Part shown: positions 6,473-13,165 of the stretch, piece after piece
How the letters are laid out: each line of letters starts with the position of its first letter
Numbering within the stretch: position 1 is the stretch's first letter
NCBI GenBank assembly: GCA_964415045.1
Contig: CAYPZL010000164.1
Span: 1 to 13,165 of the forward strand
Source: CAYPZL01 sp964415045
GTDB lineage: Bacteria > Planctomycetota > Phycisphaerae > Sedimentisphaerales > Anaerobacaceae
Length of the DNA stretch: 13,165 bases
Direction of reading: 5' to 3'
Notes under the pieces: model-generated
Database searches by the model: none
Seen by the model: the letters and a program-made list of their open reading frames with translations, nothing else
What the model was told of the DNA's origin: nothing
Position numbers and translations under genes: made by a program

Positions 6473-7366
6473 ATGAATCGGTTGTGCGTTTTTCTGGTTG
6501 TTGTTTCCGTTGCGTGTTTCTTCTCCGGGGGCGTCACCGCGGACGATGTGCCGCCCTCCGCGTCGCGCGTCGAGGAGTTCGTCTACAAGAAGACGCCGCA
6601 GGGCGATTTGCGGATGCACGTGCATTTTCCCGAAAGTTGGGACGCCGCGGACCGCCGACCGGCCATCGTCTTCTTTTTTGGTGGAGCATGGCGCGCCGGT
6701 TCGGTCGAGCAGTTTCTCCCGCAAGCCGAGCATTTCGCCGGTCGCGGCATGGTCGCCGCCCGCGCCGACTACCGGGTCAAAAGCCGTCACGGTACGACCC
6801 CGGACAAATGCGTCGAGGACGGCAAGAGCGCCGTCCGCTGGCTGCGGACCAATGCCGCCAGGCTCGGTGTCGATCCGCGGCGTATCGTTGCGGCCGGGGG
6901 CTCGGCAGGGGGGCACGTCGCCGCCTGCACCGCTGTGATTCCCGGCTTCAACGCCGACGGCGAAGATACGGCCATCTCGGCGAAGCCGAATCTGCTTGTC
7001 CTCTACAATCCCGTTCTCGACTGTGTGCCGATAGGCCGGCGTTTTGGTATGGAAGACATGGCTCGAAAGATCTCGCCGAATCATCACCTGACCCGGGATG
7101 TCCCGGCCACCATCATCTTCTTCGGGACCGAGGACCGGCTTAACGAGGGCGGCAAGGCGTTCATCGAGAAAGCGGGCCCGCTGGGAATCCGGGCCGAAAT
7201 GTACATGGCGGCGGACCAGAAACACGGGTTCTTCAACCGTCCGCCCTGGTTGCAGCGTACGACGTATCTTGCGGATGAATTCCTCGCCCGGCACGGATAC
7301 CTCCAGGGACCGCCGACTGTGAGCCTCCCGGACGGTCGCCTCGCCATGTCCCGCTGGAAGCCCTGA
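6473..7366 (+). CDS. Secreted alpha/beta-hydrolase, esterase/lipase (BD-FAE-like)
   Basis: A 297-residue hydrolase with an N-terminal signal peptide (hydrophobic 5-20, likely cleavage after VTA at 23), so it should act in the periplasm or outside. It has the oxyanion-hole motif FFGGAW (68-73), the nucleophile motif GGSAGG with Ser144, an acidic residue in GTEDRL (Asp221), and His251 in QKHGFF, in the order expected for the alpha/beta-hydrolase fold. The closest familiar group is carboxylesterases of the BD-FAE/hormone-sensitive-lipase type, which often remove acetyl or feruloyl groups from plant-type polysaccharides; the substrate here cannot be told. The start has GGGAGG at 6461-6466, six bases from the ATG. 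It diverges from the broken nitrilase gene, about 75 bases away, and is followed by a 320-base spacer, so it is probably monocistronic. Length fits the family. Confidence 0.9.
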   Translation: MNRLCVFLVVVSVACFFSGGVTADDVPPSASRVEEFVYKKTPQGDLRMHVHFPESWDAADRRPAIVFFFGGAWRAGSVEQFLPQAEHFAGRGMVAARADYRVKSRHGTTPDKCVEDGKSAVRWLRTNAARLGVDPRRIVAAGGSAGGHVAACTAVIPGFNADGEDTAISAKPNLLVLYNPVLDCVPIGRRFGMEDMARKISPNHHLTRDVPATIIFFGTEDRLNEGGKAFIEKAGPLGIRAEMYMAADQKHGFFNRPPWLQRTTYLADEFLARHGYLQGPPTVSLPDGRLAMSRWKP

Positions 7367-7686
7367 GGGCTCGTCCTGCGTCTGGCAAGAGTCCTGGGAA
7401 TTCGGACCTGACGTTCGAAAAAAATGAACCGCCGGATGTCCACTGGAGACTTATGGAAAGACACGAGCTTTTCGCGTTCGTGGAAAGGGGTATCCGTTGC
7501 TGATCGAAAAGTGGCAGAGACAGATAAAGAAGCCGAGGGAATGATGTTTCTCGGGGAGTTTGCCTGGGATGGCGGCCTCAAAAAATGTGATTGCGTAGAA
7601 GAATATCGCAAATCGTGCGTCTATGAACACAGAGCAGTCCCCGCGCTCATCGCGAAACGGAATGGGCAAAGAAGAAGGGAAAAGAA
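7367..7686. other. Intergenic spacer (320 bases) before the Lol-like operon
   Basis: This stretch is visibly lower in GC than its neighbours (28 of 60 bases at 7501-7560) and should contain the operon promoter, though no clear -35/-10 pair was found. An open frame at 7424-7690 (88 codons) ends in an ATGA overlap with the next gene, which could suggest translational coupling. It has no Shine-Dalgarno sequence at its ATG, no recognisable motif and a skewed composition, so I do not call it a gene. A short palindrome (AGCCC-TGA-GGGCT, 7359-7371) overlaps the esterase stop codon, without a T-tract. Confidence 0.5.
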
Positions 7687-8532
7687 ATGAGAGGTTTGGT
7701 CGAACTCAGGCATCTTACAGGGTTTGTCGTCGTACTGGCCTTGCTTTTGTGTGTCGGTTCGGCGGTGAGCCCGGCGGCCGATAAGGGCGACCCCAACGCT
7801 ATCGATCCAAACGATCTGCCGGCCGACAGTCCCTTCGTCAAGGACGGCAAGCTCGACGTCGACACCGTCGTGAAGTACTTCGAGGACCTGTACCGCTCGG
7901 ACAGCAGCATCTCGCAGGCGAAGCTGATCGTCACCACGCCCCGGCGGCAGCGCACGTTGCAGATGAAGGTCTGGACGCTCGGCGAGGAAAAGGCGCTGAT
8001 CGTGATTCAGGCCCCGCCCCGCGAGAAGGGCACCGCCACGCTCAAGGTCGAGAAGAACCTCTGGAACTACCTGCCGCGAATCCGGCGTACCATCCGCATC
8101 CCGCCCTCGATGATGCTGGCCTCCTGGATGGGCAGCGACTTTACCAACGACGATCTCGTGCGGGAGTCCTCTTATTCCAAGGACTACCATTACAAGCTCG
8201 TCGGGCGCAGCGCCGATCCCAACAGCTGGCTCGTTCACTTCGACGCCAAGCCCGGTGTCGTCGGTCTCTGGAACCGGTTCGAGCTCGTCCTGTCCGAAGA
8301 CGGCAAGATTCCGCTTCAGGCCCAGTACTACGATCGCAAGGACCGTCTGGCCCGGACGCTGTTCTGGTCGGACGTCAAGGTCTTCGACGGCAAGCGCATC
8401 CCGGCCCACATGACCTTGATCCCCCGGGACAAGGAAGGACACAAGACCGAGATGATTTACTCCGACATCGATTTCCAGGTAAAGATGCCCGCTTCGACGT
8501 TCAGCCTGTCGAATCTCGAACAGACCCGCTGA
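7687..8532 (+). CDS. Outer-membrane lipoprotein-sorting protein, LolA-like
   Basis: A 281-residue exported protein of the LolA-like outer-membrane lipoprotein-sorting family (Pfam LolA_like type). A signal peptide covers about 1-31 (hydrophobic 12-27, cleavage near SPA-AD); the Cys at 22 does not sit in a proper lipobox. The mature part has a family hallmark at about 126-158: WNYLPRIRRTIRIPPSM, then WMGSDFTNDDLV. The rest is a predicted antiparallel beta half-barrel (QMKVWTLGEEKALIVIQAP; FELVLSEDGKIPLQAQYYD; FSLSNLEQT at the end). Such proteins carry lipids or acylated proteins across the periplasm. AGAAGG eight bases upstream supports the ATG at 7687. The gene opens the operon, 14 bases before the first permease gene, so it is probably the soluble carrier for the ABC complex encoded next. 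The true cargo, lipoprotein or other lipid, is unknown. Confidence 0.9.
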   Translation: MRGLVELRHLTGFVVVLALLLCVGSAVSPAADKGDPNAIDPNDLPADSPFVKDGKLDVDTVVKYFEDLYRSDSSISQAKLIVTTPRRQRTLQMKVWTLGEEKALIVIQAPPREKGTATLKVEKNLWNYLPRIRRTIRIPPSMMLASWMGSDFTNDDLVRESSYSKDYHYKLVGRSADPNSWLVHFDAKPGVVGLWNRFELVLSEDGKIPLQAQYYDRKDRLARTLFWSDVKVFDGKRIPAHMTLIPRDKEGHKTEMIYSDIDFQVKMPASTFSLSNLEQTR

Positions 8533-8546
8533 GAAGGTGACGCGCG

Positions 8547-9779
8547 ATGCAGTACAGCACGCTACGAATCGCCTGGCGCAATCTGGGCCGGAACAAGAAA
8601 CGCACGGCGTTGGCTTTGCTGGCCATCGGTGTGGGGCAGTTCGCGCTGCTGGCCAGCAACGGGTTGATGCGCGGCTACGCCGACAATATCCGCCTGGCCA
8701 TCACCGGTCCCATGGTGGGCCACGTCCAGGCCCACGCTCCCGAGTGGCGCAAGGAGCGGGCGCTCGATCTGTACCTCGACGGTGTGGACGAGATGTTGCG
8801 GGAGATTCGCTCCGTAGAAGCGGTGGGCAGTGCGGCCGCGCGCATCTACGCGCCGGCGCTGGTGGCGCCGCAGGAGGACGCCTTCATCGCGATCGTGGTG
8901 GGGCTGGACGTGGAAGCCGAATCCGAGGCGTACGGTTTGCTCTCGGGCCTGGATGAGCCGCTGCGACAGGGGCAGGTCCTGTTGGGCCATCGTCTCGCCA
9001 AAAAGATCGGGGCCGAGCCGGGGATGGAGATCGCCGTCGTGGGCCAGGCCGCCGACGGCTCTCTGGCCAACGATCTCTACATCGTCCAGGACGTCATTCG
9101 CTCGCCGGCCGACCTGATCAACCAGACCGGCGTGGTGATGTCCCTCGCCGACGCCCAGGAGCTGCTGGTGATGCCCGATCAGGCTCACGAGATCGTCGTG
9201 AGGGCGACGATCTCCGGGCAATCCGAGGCCATCGCCGGGAGACTGAAAGGATTGGACGTCCTCGCCGGCGCGGTGGTGGAGACCTGGAAAGAGATCGTTC
9301 CCGAGCTGGTCATCCTGCTCGATATGTCGGACTACGTGGGCTACTTCGTGATCGTCATCGTGTTCATCGCGGCGGTGGCGGGGATTGCCAACACGCTGAT
9401 GATGGCCACCTTCGAGCGGATGCACGAATTCGGCATGTTGCTTGCGCTGGGCAGCCGTCCGGGACGCCTGGTCCGCATGATCGTAATCGAAGCGGTGCTC
9501 ACCGGAATCCTGGGCGTTCTCATCGGCACCGTTTTAGGCTACCTCTTCGTGGCCGCCACCGCCAACGGCGGCATCGACATGGCCTCCTGGGGCGGCAGCG
9601 GGGAGGTCAGGGACATGGCCTACAAGGGCTTGAACCTGCCGCTGCACATCTACCCGCGCGTCGCGCTGTCCGACAGTTTCATGGGGCTGGCGGCGGTGGT
9701 GGTCACCTCGCTGGTGGCGTCGGTATGGCCGGCGCTGGTGGCGTCCCGGCTGGAACCCATGGAGGCGATGCGCGCATGA
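8547..9779 (+). CDS. ABC transporter permease, FtsX/LolC-LolE type (first of two)
   Basis: A 410-residue permease with the MacB/LolCE layout: one membrane helix near the N-terminus (about 18-40), a periplasmic domain of about 220 residues (about 42-262) and three C-terminal helices (about 263-287, 309-336, 377-399). The FtsX-domain signature is clear: NTLMMATFERMHEFGMLLALGSRPGRLVR around 282-310, and the end RLEPMEAMRA. Such permeases do not import solutes; they couple ATP hydrolysis to mechanical extrusion of lipoproteins, lipids or peptides from the outer leaflet of the inner membrane. AAGG upstream of the ATG at 8547 supports the start. Its stop overlaps the next permease start by ATGA, which suggests translational coupling and a heterodimer as in LolC-LolE. 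The cargo cannot be read from the sequence. Confidence 0.93.
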   Translation: MQYSTLRIAWRNLGRNKKRTALALLAIGVGQFALLASNGLMRGYADNIRLAITGPMVGHVQAHAPEWRKERALDLYLDGVDEMLREIRSVEAVGSAAARIYAPALVAPQEDAFIAIVVGLDVEAESEAYGLLSGLDEPLRQGQVLLGHRLAKKIGAEPGMEIAVVGQAADGSLANDLYIVQDVIRSPADLINQTGVVMSLADAQELLVMPDQAHEIVVRATISGQSEAIAGRLKGLDVLAGAVVETWKEIVPELVILLDMSDYVGYFVIVIVFIAAVAGIANTLMMATFERMHEFGMLLALGSRPGRLVRMIVIEAVLTGILGVLIGTVLGYLFVAATANGGIDMASWGGSGEVRDMAYKGLNLPLHIYPRVALSDSFMGLAAVVVTSLVASVWPALVASRLEPMEAMRA

Positions 9780-11014
9780 GACGATCTATTTCCATCCGAT
9801 ACGCGGTTCGCAGCCTGCGACGGCACACCCGCCGGACGATATTGGCCGTCCTGGGGATCGGCCTGGGCTCGGCCGTCTGTCTCTTCATGATCGCGTTCGT
9901 TCGCGGGGAAGGCCGGATGATGCTCAAGGCTGCCGCCGAAAGCGGCACCGGGCATTTTCGCATCGTCCCGGCGCAATGGCCCGAGACGCGCGAGAACGAT
10001 CTGCGCCTGCCCCGCTGGCGGCGCATTCGCGATATCGTCGGCGCCACGGAAGGCGGCAAACTGATCGCCGCGCACGCGCGCAAGGAGGGGCTTCTGGCCT
10101 TCGGGACGCGCGTCGTGGGCGTGGAGATCGTGGGGGTGGATGCGAACGTTGAACAGCGGGCCAATCGCCTGGTCCGCCGCGTGACGGAAGGGAGCTACCT
10201 GACCGCGGACGCAACCGGCACGACCGTCGTGGGCAGGGGTGTGGCCGAGCGCCTCGACGTGACGCTCGACGATCCGCTCATGGTCACCGTGGCCAGCGCC
10301 GACGGCGAAATGAACAGCGCGATGCTCCGCATCGTCGGCATCGCCGAAACCGGCAGTGAAGAGCTCGACGCCACCATCTGCCACGTCAACTTAGAGGATG
10401 TGGAGAGCCTGACCGGGCTTCCCGGGGCCGGTGATCTGACCGTGTTGCTCGACGATCCGAAACGCCTCGAGAAGACGGTCGAACAAATCAGGGGCAAGCT
10501 GCCCGACGACTGCGCGGTGGTGACGTGGGAAGAGATCATGCCTGAATTGGCTTCGGGCGTCAAGGTCGATGAGACGTGGACGAGCTTGACCGTCGCCATC
10601 GTCATGATCGTGGTGTTTCTGGGGATCATGAGCGCGCAATTGGCGGCGGTGTTAGAGAGGCGGCGCGAGTTCGCCGTGCTCTCGGCGCTGGGGATGAAGA
10701 GCGGGCGGCTCGTCGGCGTCATGTTGATGGAGGGCCTGATGCTGGGCTTGGCCGGCTCGATTCTCGGTCTGGCTTTCGGCCTGCCCGGGGCGTATTACGT
10801 CGCCACGCACGGCATCGATTTCAGCGGGATCTACGGCACGGAGGTGTCCATGTCCAACATCCTTTTCGATCCCGTCTTCAAGGGAGATTTCGGGTGGTTT
10901 CTGGTGCCGTTGGCTTTCGAGCTGGCCCTGTCGGCGACGATTTTGAGTTCTCTGTATCCGGCGTGGTTCGCGATTCGCACGGACCCGGCGGCCGCGTTGA
11001 GAGTGGAGCATTAA
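9776..11014 (+). CDS. ABC transporter permease, FtsX/LolC-LolE type (second of two)
   Basis: A 412-residue permease with the same layout as its partner: helix at about 21-43, periplasmic domain about 45-265, then helices at about 269-293, 312-340 and 376-398. The FtsX motif is VLERRREFAVLSALGMKSGR (292-311), and the C-terminus RTDPAAALRVEH is typical of the family. The two permeases are clearly different in sequence, so a heterodimeric transporter is likely. The ATG at 9776 overlaps the upstream stop (ATGA) and has GGAGG ten bases before it; an upstream in-frame ATG at 9725 would add 17 residues encoded inside the previous gene and is rejected. The ATPase gene follows after 34 bases. Periplasmic parts probably contact the LolA-like protein encoded first in the operon; this is inferred from the LolCDE-LolA analogy. 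Confidence 0.93.
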   Translation: MRRSISIRYAVRSLRRHTRRTILAVLGIGLGSAVCLFMIAFVRGEGRMMLKAAAESGTGHFRIVPAQWPETRENDLRLPRWRRIRDIVGATEGGKLIAAHARKEGLLAFGTRVVGVEIVGVDANVEQRANRLVRRVTEGSYLTADATGTTVVGRGVAERLDVTLDDPLMVTVASADGEMNSAMLRIVGIAETGSEELDATICHVNLEDVESLTGLPGAGDLTVLLDDPKRLEKTVEQIRGKLPDDCAVVTWEEIMPELASGVKVDETWTSLTVAIVMIVVFLGIMSAQLAAVLERRREFAVLSALGMKSGRLVGVMLMEGLMLGLAGSILGLAFGLPGAYYVATHGIDFSGIYGTEVSMSNILFDPVFKGDFGWFLVPLAFELALSATILSSLYPAWFAIRTDPAAALRVEH

Positions 11015-11048
11015 CCGTGCCCCGCGCACGAGGCAAAAGGAGTCGATC

Positions 11049-11762
11049 ATGACCGACGAAACCCTGGTTGCAGCCGATGAGGTCACCAAGGTCTACGATA
11101 CCGGCAAGCTCGAAGTCCACGCCCTGACCGGCGTGACGCTGAAAGTCCACAAGGGCGACTTCATGGCCATCGTCGGGCCCAGCGGCAGCGGCAAGACCAC
11201 CTTTCTCAATCTCGTCGGCGCGCTGGATGTCCCCACGAGCGGGCGTCTGGAGATCCTGGGCGACGATTTAGCGGCGCTGAGCAAGCGGCGCCGCGCGGAT
11301 ATGCGCCTGCATTCGCTGGGATTCGTCTTCCAGGCGTACAATCTCGTTCCCGTTCTGACGGCACGCGAGAACGTCGAGTTCGTGCTGGAGCTCCAGGGCG
11401 TCGGAACCGAGCGGGCGGCGCGGGCCACCGAGATACTCGAGCAACTCGGCCTGGGCGAGTTGGCCGACCGCCGGCCGAACGAGCTTTCCGGCGGGCAGCA
11501 GCAGCGGGTGGCGGTCGCGCGGGCGGTCGCCTCGAAACCGAAGGTCGTCCTGGCCGACGAGCCCACCGCCAATCTGGACGGGGAGAACGCCGAGATGTTG
11601 CTGGCCATGATGCGGCAGCTCAACGCCGAACACGGCATCACGTTCGTCTTCTCCACGCACGATCCGCGCGTCGTAGCGCACGCGCGGCGGGTCGTGACAT
11701 TGGTGGACGGGCGAGTGGCTAAAGACGAGGTCAAGCCCGACGGCCCGCAGAAGGAGGATTGA
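11049..11762 (+). CDS. ABC transporter ATPase, LolD/MacB type
   Basis: A 237-residue ATP-binding subunit with all motifs intact: Walker A GPSGSGKT (43-50), Q-loop FVFQAYNLVPVLTARENV (92-109), signature LSGGQ (146-150), Walker B VVLADE (166-171) with DEPTANLD, and the switch His in STHD (His204). The NLVPVLTARENV stretch after the Q-loop and the overall length place it in the LolD/MacB/FtsE subgroup, which powers extruding ABC systems with FtsX-type permeases. It is a cytoplasmic protein bound to the two permeases. The start has AAGGAG six bases before the ATG. Three bases separate its stop from the GTG of the barrel gene, and the Shine-Dalgarno sequence of that gene lies within this coding region, so the genes should be translated together. 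Function as the motor is very likely; specificity is not known. Confidence 0.95.
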   Translation: MTDETLVAADEVTKVYDTGKLEVHALTGVTLKVHKGDFMAIVGPSGSGKTTFLNLVGALDVPTSGRLEILGDDLAALSKRRRADMRLHSLGFVFQAYNLVPVLTARENVEFVLELQGVGTERAARATEILEQLGLGELADRRPNELSGGQQQRVAVARAVASKPKVVLADEPTANLDGENAEMLLAMMRQLNAEHGITFVFSTHDPRVVAHARRVVTLVDGRVAKDEVKPDGPQKED

Positions 11763-11765
11763 GGC

Positions 11766-13046
11766 GTGTCCTGTAGAACCGGTCGAACCGCGTGGGCCGT
11801 TGTCTTGGCGGCCTTGCTCCTCGCCGTGCCCCGGTGCGGATGGGCGGTGGAGCTGTGGTCCGATGACGAGGGTCGTCGCGGCGACCTGGACATCACCGGC
11901 AAGGCCACCTCGCTGGTCTCCGATGCGCCGTACGATCCGATCCTCACGCCGGAGAGCTGGAGCCGCACCACGCTGGCCCGCCTGCGCCTGGGGCTCAGCG
12001 TCCAGCACAGCGAAACGATGAATTCCGAGCTCGCTTACGAGCAGCGGGCCCGCTGGATCTCGGGCGCCACCGGCGCGACGGCCAGCAGCGCCTTTCTGCC
12101 TTCCGAAGCGCCGGCGCCCTATCGCATTACCCAGCTCGACTGGCAGATCTGCGCCGACGGCAACTTCTCCTATCGCCAGGAGATCGACCGCGGCCTGGTC
12201 GCCCTTCATCCCGAGTGGGGCGAAGTCACCGTCGGGCGCCAGGCGATCGGCCTGGGCCGGGGAGTGATCTTCGGCGCCGTGGATGTATTCGCGCCGTTTT
12301 CGCCGCTGGAGGTCGATCGCGAGTGGCGGCGCGGTGTGGACGCCTTCCGCGCCGAGTATCGGTTGTCCGCGACGAGCTCGGCCGAGGTGATCGGCGTGTT
12401 CGGCGAGACGTGGGAGCAGTCCGCTCTGCTCGGTCGCCTGCGCGGTTACATCGGCGAAATCGACGGCGCGCTGCTCTTCGGCAAGCGGGCCGAGGACTTC
12501 ATGGTCGGCGCCGCTGTCTCGGCCGTGGTCCACGAGGCCGAGGTCCACGGAGAGATCGCGGTCTTCGACACGCCCGAGGACCAGGACTCCAGCGGACTCT
12601 GGGGCGCCGATCATCTCGTCGGCAAGACCGTCCTCGGCGCCTCGTACACCTTCGACGTCGGCAACGGGCTCACCGTCCTGCTGGAGCACCACTACTCGGG
12701 CTTCGGCGTGGAGGACGCCGAGGACGCCCTGGTTCGGTTGCTGGACGAGGATTTCCGGGACCGCTTTCTGCGGGGCGACACGCAGATTCTCGGCCGCCAG
12801 GCGGTGGCAGCTCAAATCAGCTACGCCTTCAACGAGGCCACGAACGGCTCTTTCCTCGTGCTTACCAACCCGACCGACGGCTCCGGCGTCGTCTCTCCCT
12901 CTCTGCGGCTGGACCTGGATCGAAATGCCACTCTCTTGGGCAGTGTCTTTTTGCCCTGGGGCGATGAGCCGTCCGCCGGCCGGCTCGAAAGCGAATACGG
13001 CGCCATCGCCACCGCCCTGTTCCTCCAGTTGAACGTCTACTACTAA
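11766..13046 (+). CDS. Exported outer-membrane beta-barrel protein of the Lol-like operon
   Basis: A 426-residue protein with a signal peptide (hydrophobic 9-21, likely cleavage after GWA at 27). The mature part alternates polar and hydrophobic residues in many strands and ends in LQLNVYY, a C-terminal strand with a final aromatic residue that is typical of the signal recognised by the barrel-assembly (BAM) machinery. Residues about 154-195 contain VTVGRQAIGLGRG, then VDVFAPFSP, then a GVDAFRAEY segment, a pattern I associate with porin-like barrels. The family name is not certain. The start is GTG, supported by AAGGAGG eight bases upstream (11751-11757). As last gene of the operon, it may receive cargo from the LolA-like carrier at the outer membrane, or be itself dependent on the lipid it moves. 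No LolB-like acceptor is encoded in the window. Confidence 0.85.
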   Translation: MSCRTGRTAWAVVLAALLLAVPRCGWAVELWSDDEGRRGDLDITGKATSLVSDAPYDPILTPESWSRTTLARLRLGLSVQHSETMNSELAYEQRARWISGATGATASSAFLPSEAPAPYRITQLDWQICADGNFSYRQEIDRGLVALHPEWGEVTVGRQAIGLGRGVIFGAVDVFAPFSPLEVDREWRRGVDAFRAEYRLSATSSAEVIGVFGETWEQSALLGRLRGYIGEIDGALLFGKRAEDFMVGAAVSAVVHEAEVHGEIAVFDTPEDQDSSGLWGADHLVGKTVLGASYTFDVGNGLTVLLEHHYSGFGVEDAEDALVRLLDEDFRDRFLRGDTQILGRQAVAAQISYAFNEATNGSFLVLTNPTDGSGVVSPSLRLDLDRNATLLGSVFLPWGDEPSAGRLESEYGAIATALFLQLNVYY

Positions 13047-13070
13047 AGCCCGTTCGTGCGGATGAATACT

Positions 13071-13101
13071 ACGGTCTGCCACTGGGTCGCGATCCGACCG
13101 T
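13071..13101 (+). terminator. Possible stem-loop after the operon
   Basis: ACGGTC (13071-13076) pairs with GACCGT (13096-13101), and an alternative inner stem GGTCG/CGACC (13085-13089 with 13095-13099) competes with it. It begins 25 bases after the barrel stop codon. Only a broken T-rich stretch (GTTGAGTGTTT) follows, so it is a weak terminator candidate at best. Confidence 0.25.
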
Positions 13102-13143
13102 GTTGAGTGTTTCATGCGAATTATGATTACTCGTCAGGCGGTC

Positions 13144-13165
13144 TGTCATCCTGAACGAAGCGCAG
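13144..13165. repeat. Left end of a probable dispersed intergenic repeat, cut by window edge
   Basis: The last bases read TGTCATCCTGAACGAAGCGC, closely matching the start of a widely seen bacterial intergenic repeat of the form GTCATCCTGAGCGAAGCGAAGG. Here one base differs in CTGAGCGAAG (A for G). It lies in non-coding DNA about 100 bases after the operon end. Only about 22 bases are in the window, so copy number and full unit cannot be judged. Confidence 0.45.

Noticed and set aside
7424..7690. An 88-codon plus-strand frame ending in an ATGA overlap with the LolA-like gene
   Set aside because: The overlap is suggestive, but there is no Shine-Dalgarno sequence, no motif and an atypical composition; it is treated as spacer.
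7621..8442. A 273-codon minus-strand open frame opposite the LolA-like gene
   Set aside because: It is antisense to a gene with clear family motifs; its translation has no motif and it is explained by codon-position bias.
9725..9775. N-terminal extension of the second permease from an ATG at 9725
   Set aside because: The extension lies within the first permease gene and reads Gly/Ala-rich; the ATGA-overlapping start at 9776 with GGAGG upstream fits the family N-terminus.
11268..13115. A 615-codon minus-strand open frame opposite the ATPase and barrel genes
   Set aside because: It mirrors GC-rich codons of two well-supported plus-strand genes, has no recognisable domain, and spans both genes and their junction.

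Overview
The window reads as a high-GC, Gram-negative-type bacterial chromosome segment. An outer-membrane beta-barrel gene, signal-peptide enzymes and a Lol-type lipoprotein/lipid trafficking cassette show a diderm envelope. The mix of small zinc-ribbon proteins, HTH proteins with a C-terminal membrane anchor, a STAS protein and long proteins with disordered linkers resembles Planctomycetota (Phycisphaerae-like). That placement is an impression from gene style; there is no rRNA or marker gene here to prove it. No tRNA, rRNA, CRISPR array, intact insertion sequence or phage module was seen.

Left part (1-4030): a 54-residue Cys-rich protein gene lies on the plus strand. It is followed by three minus-strand genes that read leftward in the order 4030-1742, 1597-1058 and 1031-429. 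They encode a 762-residue protein with an unknown N-terminal module, an acidic repeat-containing linker and a C-terminal winged-helix-like segment; a 179-residue coiled-coil/zinc-ribbon protein; and a 200-residue excisionase-type HTH protein ending in one membrane helix. Function is unknown, but the set looks like a small nucleic-acid-binding cassette.

Middle part (4031-7686): a 428-base gene-free divergent region holds a GC hairpin with a T-tract on the minus strand and a direct repeat. Then come a stand-alone STAS-domain gene and a zinc-ribbon plus single-membrane-helix protein gene on the plus strand. Next is a decayed minus-strand nitrilase-family gene (N-terminal half lost, probable frameshift), and divergent from it a secreted alpha/beta-hydrolase (esterase). 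A 320-base lower-GC spacer follows.

Right part (7687-13046): a tight plus-strand operon encodes a LolA-like periplasmic lipoprotein-sorting protein, two FtsX/LolC-E-type ABC permeases (overlapping at ATGA), a LolD/MacB-type ATPase, and an exported outer-membrane beta-barrel protein with a GTG start. Together they could form a complete inner-membrane to periplasm to outer-membrane transfer route, with the barrel as the outer-membrane end. This is the most coherent system in the window. The last bases match the start of what looks like a common dispersed bacterial repeat, cut by the window edge.
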